From: an uncultured Acetatifactor sp.
GTDB lineage: Bacteria; Bacillota; Clostridia; Lachnospirales; Lachnospiraceae
NCBI GenBank assembly: GCA_947594835.1
Contig: CANQEH010000017.1
Span: forward strand, 1 to 57,148
Reading direction: 5' to 3'
DNA length: 57,148 bases
The translations under genes were made by a program, and so were the position numbers. This document shows, piece by piece, positions 52,147 to 57,148 of the stretch. Under the pieces are notes generated by a model. It made no database searches and was not told the DNA's origin. It worked only from the letters and a program-made list of their open reading frames with translations. Position 1 is the first letter of the stretch. The number at the start of each line of letters is the position of its first letter.

Positions 52147-52640
52147 GTGTTATTTCTCCTTTTTTGCAATGATGATTTTTTGTGACAGAATTGTCTCATC
52201 CATAAAAGGGTATTTAGCCCCAATATGCACGATTACAGTTTTTCTTCGGCATACCGCAATCTGGCGACAAGATCTTTGAACGATGTTATGATGTTCCTGA
52301 GTACTGGCACTTCTTTTGAGCTGTTGGGATTGAAAGGATGGCATCCAAAGACACCAATGCTCTTTTTATTTACTAATTGATGCATTTTTATAGCAATATA
52401 ATATGTTTGAGACTCTAAATATTGAATGACGTATATGGTGATTGTGAAAAAATGATAGTTCATAGCTTGCCAAAAACAAAATGTAGATAAATAGTTGAAA
52501 ATAAACTGTTACACTCCCCTTGAAGCTGCAAGGGAAGTTTTTGCATCAGTCTATTTTACAAACAGTCATCTGGGCAGTGCGAAAATCGCATTTGCGGATT
52601 TCTCGCTGCCCTGTCATGGGAACGCCCGGAAAGGATTGCG
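52147..52640. other. AT-rich stretch without a supportable gene
   Basis: Two short minus-strand frames (52150-52344 and 52233-52463) show no family resemblance and no clear ribosome site. A small hairpin CCCTTG-AAGCTG-CAAGGG (52517-52534) followed by AAGTTTTT could be a weak terminator or a MerR-type dyad left over from a lost regulator. Confidence 0.5.
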
Positions 52641-53070
52641 ATGGAATAAAAAACAATTGGACTGACAAAGGAATTTGGATCAAAAACGGCGGTTGACCAT
52701 ATGAATCTCATGCTGTCGAAGGAGGTATATGGGCTGCTGGGTGCAGACGGGGCTGGAAAGACAACCCTGATGCGGCTGTTGTGCGGCCTTCAGATGCCGA
52801 CGTCCGGGGAAATTGTTCTGGACGGAAAAACATTGTGCGATTGGGCGAAAACTACCGTGCGCTCTTGGGCTATCTTCTGCAGCATATCGGGTTTTATCCC
52901 GATTTTACGGCACTGGATTTTTTATTGTATGTGTCCGCTTTAAAAGGGTTAAGCGAAAAAAAGTGCAAGGAAAAAATCAAAGCAGCTGCTGGAAACGGTG
53001 GGATTATCCTGCCACCCATATTGTTTCGGACGTGGAATTTGCTGAAGGGTATATTCCTTTTTCTATTACC
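52641..53070 (+). pseudogene. ABC transporter ATPase remnant (stop, frameshift, internal deletion)
   Basis: ATG at 52641 with GGAAAGGA upstream is followed by GAA and TAA: a stop at codon 3 in an otherwise typical start (KTIGLTKEFGSKTAVDHMNL). Walker A GADGAGKTT is intact. One G is missing near 52843-52845, after which the sequence continues in another frame as ENYRALLGYLLQHIGFYPDFTALDFLLYVSALKGL (quoted as ENYRALLGY). Near 53010-53025 the text jumps from AALLETVGLS-like sequence to THIVSDVEF, so the signature motif and Walker B are deleted. Confidence 0.75.
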
Positions 53071-53449
53071 TGCGGCACATTGCCGAGATATCAAATCCTC
53101 TTAGCCTTTACGGAAGCCGTCAGCGTGACAGGCGTCACATTGGTCCTGTCCGCTGGATGCAAAAGCCAGACGGCAGCGCCCGTCACCTCTGCGGCGGTTT
53201 ATATTTTCCAGGTGCTTCGGCCTGCGCCTGAAACGAGCCCGCTGTTTCGGGTCATCGTACTTTTGACATTGTACCACGCGCAATCTGTCTCTCTGATGTC
53301 GGCGGTCCAGGGAAGCCGGCAGGTCATGTGGAGCAGTACCCTGATTGGGAAGATGAGGGTGAAATTCAAAACAGGAATGCAGATCGACATAGATGGATAA
53401 CAGAACAGGGCCTTAGAGATATCTCACTTCGGTGGGGTGCTTTTTTGCC
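53071..53449. other. Degraded DNA, no recognisable gene
   Basis: An open frame continues from the ATPase remnant to 53400 but matches no family I know, and its neighbours are broken genes. It is probably composite debris. Confidence 0.45.
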
Positions 53450-53640
53450 CAACAGATTGTTTTTTACACGGGTATCATTTCGGCGATCTGGATCCGAATG
53501 GGTATTATATTCTGGAACACTTAAAGCGTGAAACAGGAATAGATTTCGAGCCGTTTCATATGGGGGTGGACGCTCTGATAAAATTCCGGGAGTATGGGAA
53601 AAATTGAGCGAAACTGATCGGAAGAAAGCGGATGTTTCAT
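53450..53640 (+). pseudogene. Remnant of a Wadjet JetD-like (DUF2220, toprim) gene
   Basis: Bases 53473 onward translate to YHFGDLDPNGYYILEHL, KRETGIDFEPFHMGVDAL and REYGK, then after a one-base slip near 53599 to LSETDRKKADVSLNSG. This fits the C-terminal toprim part of JetD-type proteins, including the Gly-Asp-x-Asp metal motif and the following helix. The rest of the gene and its partners (jetA, B, C) are absent. Confidence 0.6.
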
Positions 53641-53751
53641 TGAATTCAGGATGACATGACAGAGTACTTTCCTAAATGATTGAAACTGACCAGTTTTGAT
53701 AAACGCAACAAAACATAACACAATCTCTCTGAAAATGTCAGGTTTGTTTGG

Positions 53752-53780
53752 TGGACATATGCTGTCTTTGCATTTATGAT
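53752..53780 (+). promoter_or_regulatory. Promoter of the acyltransferase/XRE pair
   Basis: TGGACA (53752-53757), 17 bp, TATGAT (53775-53780), 34 bases before the ATG at 53814. Confidence 0.5.
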
Positions 53781-53813
53781 AATGTTAAAAATAATTGCAA
53801 AGGTGGAATACCT

Positions 53814-54914
53814 ATGAGAAAATACTACTTGGACAATATCAGATGGATTACGGTGGTGATTGTAGTGATCTACCACGTTTTCTATATGTACAATGCCGAG
53901 GGAATATTGGGTGGTCTTGGAAAGATTACAAGTGCTTCGGTTCAGCCTTATGATATCTTCCTGTATTTTGTCTATCCGTGGTTTATGCCGGTATTGTTCC
54001 TTGTTTCCGGGATCAGTTCCAGATTATATCTGGAGCGTCACACAGATGGGGAATTTGTAAAGAATCGGACAAGGAAGCTTCTTGTGCCCTCCACAATAGG
54101 ACTTTTTGCTTTTCAATTTATTCAGGGATATGTGTCCATGTCACTTGGCAGCGGACTTACGGAGCTTACTGCGGCGGGAGTTCCGAAGCCTGTGATCTTT
54201 CTGATCATGGCTGTTTCTGGCATCGGGGTTCTCTGGTTTATCCAGCTTCTCTGGCTGTACAGCATGATACTTGTCCTTTTTAAAAAAGCTGAAAGAGGGA
54301 AACTTTTAAGTGCAGGCGCAAAAACGCCGATTTGGCTCATCTTGCTATTTTACTTTCTGATCTGGGGAGCCGCGCAGATCTTAAACACACCAGTCATATC
54401 GGTGTATAGAATTTCATTTTATTTTGTTTTTTTCATCCTTGGATATTATGTGTTTTCCCATGATGAAGTGATGGAAAAGCTGAAGAGATATGCCATTCCT
54501 TTGATCGTAATAGGGGTCTTGGCCTGTGCAATTTTTTCTACACTGTATTTTAGCACTGGAGCCAATTATGCGGAGGAGCCGGTAAACAGAAGTCCGCTGT
54601 ATGCGGTATGTGCATATTTTGGTTCTCTGGCTGTGCTTTCCGGAATGGCACGGTTTGGTGACTGCGGCAATCGTTTTACAAAATGGATGAGCAGGAAAAG
54701 TTTTGGCCTCTATGTTTTTCATTACCTTGGGATATCAGCGGTCGCTTTGCTGATGGCGAAGCCGGGAATATTGCCTGCGCCTGTGTGTTATCTGCTTAGT
54801 CTTGCGGCTGGCTTTGTGTTTGGATTTGGACTGTATGAGATCATTTCGAGGATCCCGTTTTTCAGATGGGCTGTGCTGGGAATCAAAAAGGAGAAAAAGG
54901 ATGTTTCAGGATAA
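53814..54914 (+). CDS. Acyltransferase family 3 membrane protein
   Basis: 366 residues, about ten membrane helices. It opens with KYYLDNIRWITVVIVVIYHVFYMYN, holding the conserved Arg and His of the acyltransferase-3 (OatA/WecH/NodX) fold, and continues with PWFMPVLFLVSGISSRLYLERH. These proteins O-acylate sugars or other small acceptors. ATG at 53814 has AAGGTGGAATACC. The end overlaps the start of the XRE-AbrB regulator by 14 bases. Confidence 0.87.
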   Translation: MRKYYLDNIRWITVVIVVIYHVFYMYNAEGILGGLGKITSASVQPYDIFLYFVYPWFMPVLFLVSGISSRLYLERHTDGEFVKNRTRKLLVPSTIGLFAFQFIQGYVSMSLGSGLTELTAAGVPKPVIFLIMAVSGIGVLWFIQLLWLYSMILVLFKKAERGKLLSAGAKTPIWLILLFYFLIWGAAQILNTPVISVYRISFYFVFFILGYYVFSHDEVMEKLKRYAIPLIVIGVLACAIFSTLYFSTGANYAEEPVNRSPLYAVCAYFGSLAVLSGMARFGDCGNRFTKWMSRKSFGLYVFHYLGISAVALLMAKPGILPAPVCYLLSLAAGFVFGFGLYEIISRIPFFRWAVLGIKKEKKDVSG

Positions 54915-55329
54915 TCTGCTGCAAATGAGAAAGATGAAAGGGCTTACACAGGAAGAAATAGCGGAAAAGGTCGGCGTGACAAGGCAGGCTGTGGCAAAGT
55001 GGGAAGCAGGCGAAACGGTGCCGGATCTGGACAAATGTAAAATTCTTGCGGAGATTTTTGAGGTATCTCTTGACGATCTTGCCAATTATGAGCCGGAGGA
55101 AAATTTGGGGCTGGGACTTCCGCCCAAGGGGAAGCATTTATTTGGCGTTGTAACGGTCGGCGATAAGGGGCAGATTGTGATTCCCGCAAAGGCGCGCAAG
55201 CTTTTTGAAATCTCCCCGGGTGATCAGTTGGTTGTTCTTGGCGACGAGGGGCAGGGGCTGGCGATTATGAAATCGGAAAAATTTCTTGCGTTGGCGGATG
55301 CCATCAAGTCAGGGGGATTTGAAACGTAA
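54901..55329 (+). CDS. XRE-family HTH protein with C-terminal AbrB/SpoVT domain
   Basis: 142 residues. Residues 5-60 are a Cro/C1-type helix-turn-helix (MRKMKGLTQEEIAEKVGVTRQAVAKWE). Residues 80-130 are a swapped-hairpin AbrB domain (GVVTVGDKGQIVIPAKARKLFEISPGDQL). Two DNA-binding folds in one chain suggest a dimer that touches two elements. ATG at 54901 has AAAAAGGAGAAAAAGG and overlaps the acyltransferase gene, its probable target or partner. Confidence 0.9.
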   Translation: MFQDNLLQMRKMKGLTQEEIAEKVGVTRQAVAKWEAGETVPDLDKCKILAEIFEVSLDDLANYEPEENLGLGLPPKGKHLFGVVTVGDKGQIVIPAKARKLFEISPGDQLVVLGDEGQGLAIMKSEKFLALADAIKSGGFET

Positions 55330-55478
55330 TCATCTGCCACCGCAGGATGTTGAAAAGTTCCGAAAAGGCCTAAAAGATCAATAAATTCATGGTGGGAGAA
55401 GGCGTTTACTATACTACTACTACACCATTTAGGGAAGAGGCTTGATATGGCATTATTTTTTCTGGAATTATTTTATGA

Positions 55479-55542
55479 TTTATTCCCAACTTTATTCCCA
55501 ACGTGTTATAATAAAAATAGTTGGGAATAAAAGTTGGGTAAA
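55479..55542 (+). promoter_or_regulatory. Promoter framed by 12-bp operator-like repeats
   Basis: TTTATTCCCAAC occurs twice in tandem (55479-55490, 55491-55502). Then a TATAAT box (55507-55512). Then the reverse complement GTTGGGAATAAA (55520-55531) and a shortened copy GTTGGGTAAA (55533-55542), which runs into the ribosome site AAAGGAG. There is no good -35 box. The symmetric placement around the -10 box suggests tight autoregulation. Confidence 0.75.
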
Positions 55543-55553
55543 GGAGCATACTA

Positions 55554-56933
55554 ATGGAGGTCAAACAGATCGTTTTAGATTTATGTGCTTTCAATGATGA
55601 ACAGGAATGGTTTGAATTTAAGGAAAACTGGTTTCAGCCGGAGACATTAGGAGAATATGTATCTGCACTGTCAAATGCGGCTGCTTTTCACTATAAAAAA
55701 TATGCTTATTTCATCTGGGGAATAGATAATACAACTCATGAAGTGGTAGGTACCGTTTTCAATCAGTATCGTGACTATAATAAGGAACCGTATCAAAATT
55801 ATTTGGCAAGAAATCTATCACCAAGCATCAATTTTAGTTTTGAGGAAACAGAAATTGATGGAAAGAGAGTTGTTGTTCTGGTTATTCCAGCGGCAACAGA
55901 AATTCCAACGGCGTTTAAAGAAAAGAGGTTTTTGAGAATAGGATCTTCCAAATGTAACATGAAAGATTATCCAAAGCGGGAAATTGAACTTTTCAAAATA
56001 CTTGACGGAAGAACGGAAACGATTGAAACAGTTCCAGCCAAATATCAGGACCTTACGTTTCAAAAACTATTCGGATATTACGGTTCAAAGGGGATTGTTT
56101 TAAATCAAAAAACATTTATCAAAAATTTATGCTTGAAAACGGAAGAAGGCGAGTTTAATCTCCTGGCACAGTTATTGTCGGACAACTCCCATTTCCCGCT
56201 TCGAGTGTCTATTTTTGATGGAAAAACAAAAGGCTCGAATCTTTTTTCGGTTCGTGAATTTGGCAATGACTGTTTACTATATAGTTTGGATGAGCTTTTG
56301 CGTTATGGTGATGTATTGAATCTCATTCAAACGGATGAAACGGACAGAGTCGTTGAGAGAAAAGAGATTCCATTATTTGATAATAAGGCATTTCGAGAGG
56401 CTGTCATCAATGCCGTTTTGCATAATAAATGGGTGGAAGGAAACGAGCCGATGATTTCGGTTTTCTCTGACAGGATAGAGATTTTGTCAAGAGGAACACT
56501 TGCACCGGCACAGACGATGGAGGGATTTTTCCTGGGAGAATCTGTTCCCGTTAATGAAAAACTATCTGAAATTTTCCTCCAACTGCATATCAGCGAGAAG
56601 TCCGGACGGGGAGTGCCCAAGATCACAGAAATGTATGGGAAAGAGGCTTTTTCCTTTAGAGAAAATTCCATTGTTGTAACAATTCCGTTTGAAAGAGTAA
56701 ATAAGGTTGGAAATAAAGTTGGGAAAAAGGTTGGGAATAAAAAAGCTTTAAATTCACGAAAGCAAAAAATTATTTTGGAAATGAGGAATAATCCGAACAT
56801 TACAACTGCAGAGCTTCATGCCATATTGGACGTGAGTGAAACGGCGGTGGAGAAGAATATATCCTTTTTAAAAGAAAACGGATATATAGAGAGAGTAGGG
56901 GCAAAGAAGACGGGGTATTGGAGAGTGTTGTAA
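55554..56933 (+). CDS. AlbA_2 (Schlafen-like) / HATPase_c_4 / winged-helix regulator
   Basis: 459 residues. The N-terminal AlbA_2 domain has EWFEFKENWFQPETLGEYVSALSNAAAF and the FIWGIDNTTHEVVGT turn. The middle HATPase-like domain shows AFREAVINAVLHNKW, ISVFSDRIEILSRG and KSGRGVPKI. A basic linker carries VGNK-VGKK-VGNK. The last 55 residues are a winged helix (NITTAELHAILDVSETAVEKNISFLKENGYIERVG). This layout is usually annotated as RecG-like or ATP-binding DNA-binding protein; it has no helicase. RBS AAAGGAGCATACTA. Probably autoregulated. Confidence 0.87.
   Translation: MEVKQIVLDLCAFNDEQEWFEFKENWFQPETLGEYVSALSNAAAFHYKKYAYFIWGIDNTTHEVVGTVFNQYRDYNKEPYQNYLARNLSPSINFSFEETEIDGKRVVVLVIPAATEIPTAFKEKRFLRIGSSKCNMKDYPKREIELFKILDGRTETIETVPAKYQDLTFQKLFGYYGSKGIVLNQKTFIKNLCLKTEEGEFNLLAQLLSDNSHFPLRVSIFDGKTKGSNLFSVREFGNDCLLYSLDELLRYGDVLNLIQTDETDRVVERKEIPLFDNKAFREAVINAVLHNKWVEGNEPMISVFSDRIEILSRGTLAPAQTMEGFFLGESVPVNEKLSEIFLQLHISEKSGRGVPKITEMYGKEAFSFRENSIVVTIPFERVNKVGNKVGKKVGNKKALNSRKQKIILEMRNNPNITTAELHAILDVSETAVEKNISFLKENGYIERVGAKKTGYWRVL
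56706..56741 (+). repeat. Three in-frame 12-bp units equal to the promoter's operator-like word
   Basis: GTTGGAAATAAA, GTTGGGAAAAAG and GTTGGGAATAAA lie head to tail in the coding frame (Val-Gly-Asn/Lys-Lys). The third is identical to the 12-mer at 55520-55531 in the gene's own promoter; the first has one mismatch. Confidence 0.9.
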
Positions 56934-56990
56934 TAATTACAATGTGGATATGAGATTGAAATTTAAAATTTTGATTTTGCTGACTTGCAT

Positions 56991-57052
56991 TTTATCCCCC
57001 GCTTTATCCCCCGCATATGCTATAATGTATGTGGGGGATAAAAGTGGGCAAA
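56991..57052 (+). promoter_or_regulatory. Second promoter with the same layout but another 12-bp word
   Basis: TTTATCCCCCGC twice in tandem (56991-57002, 57003-57014), TATAAT (57021-57026), then GTGGGGGATAAA (57031-57042, one mismatch from the exact reverse complement) and GTGGGCAAA. The spacing nearly equals that at 55479-55542. The gene it serves must lie beyond the window; 57053-57148 show no confident start. Confidence 0.75.
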
Positions 57053-57148
57053 TAGGTTGTACTCAGTGATAAAAGACTAACTATTAAAAGTCAAGTCTAA
57101 AATGAAATATTTTGAATGAATTGCAGAAATGCATTTCAGATAGAACAA

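Noticed and set aside
52150..52463. Two short minus-strand frames upstream of the recombinase
   Set aside because: No family resemblance, and they overlap each other; nothing supports translation.
57094..57148. Start of the next gene at one of the last ATGs
   Set aside because: One ATG is followed by a stop after five codons, and the other lacks a ribosome site; too little sequence to decide.

Overview
The window looks like a chromosomal piece of an anaerobic Firmicute of the Lachnospiraceae type. The evidence is AddAB rather than RecBCD, ThiT under a TPP riboswitch, a GHKL/LytTR two-component system, a TetM-like GTPase fused to a YacP-type NYN domain, purine-rich Shine-Dalgarno sites, and a GC-rich core (gltBD, addAB) next to an AT-rich accessory end. 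This assignment rests on gene content and style only; there is no rRNA or tRNA here.

From 1 to 16 kb: a duplicated palindromic repeat, an MBOAT/SGNH surface-acylation pair, an 84-bp minisatellite, an M19 dipeptidase, a BlaI/BlaR1-type regulator pair, then a seven-gene operon (LytTR regulator, GHKL kinase, lipoprotein, three membrane proteins, ABC ATPase) whose promoter region is repeated with a 70-71 bp period. An Rpn-family nuclease, a DegV protein and a HAD phosphatase follow.

From 16.5 to 41 kb the content is mostly housekeeping: a DNA-repair operon (exonuclease III, alkyladenine glycosylase, AddB, AddA), ThiT with its riboswitch, the TetM/NYN fusion, a row with a MraY paralogue, a Gre factor, a HAD-CPBP fusion and a GT2, a GT39-like membrane enzyme, and gltBD.

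From 41.5 to 48.2 kb lies an unfamiliar operon: a zinc-ribbon protein, two tandem zinc-ribbon/membrane/leucine-rich-repeat genes (the second broken by a stop codon), a P-loop GTPase and a zinc-ribbon Gly-rich membrane protein. The spacer between the LRR genes holds decayed pieces of the GTPase gene and the zinc-ribbon gene, which shows that the module was once duplicated as a unit.

From 48.2 kb to the end the DNA is AT-rich accessory sequence. A tyrosine recombinase gene ends inside one arm of a perfect 43-bp inverted repeat. The other arm lies 2.7 kb away, just downstream of a strong promoter. Between the arms two convergent genes, a pentapeptide-repeat protein and a PLP aminotransferase-like protein, would change places on inversion: this is a candidate two-gene phase switch. 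A graveyard follows with broken ABC transporter and Wadjet JetD-like pieces, then an acyltransferase/XRE-AbrB pair. Last is an AlbA_2 (Schlafen-like) regulator whose promoter is framed by 12-bp units that also occur, in frame, as a tetrapeptide repeat inside the gene. A second promoter with the same layout but a different 12-bp word stands at the window edge.
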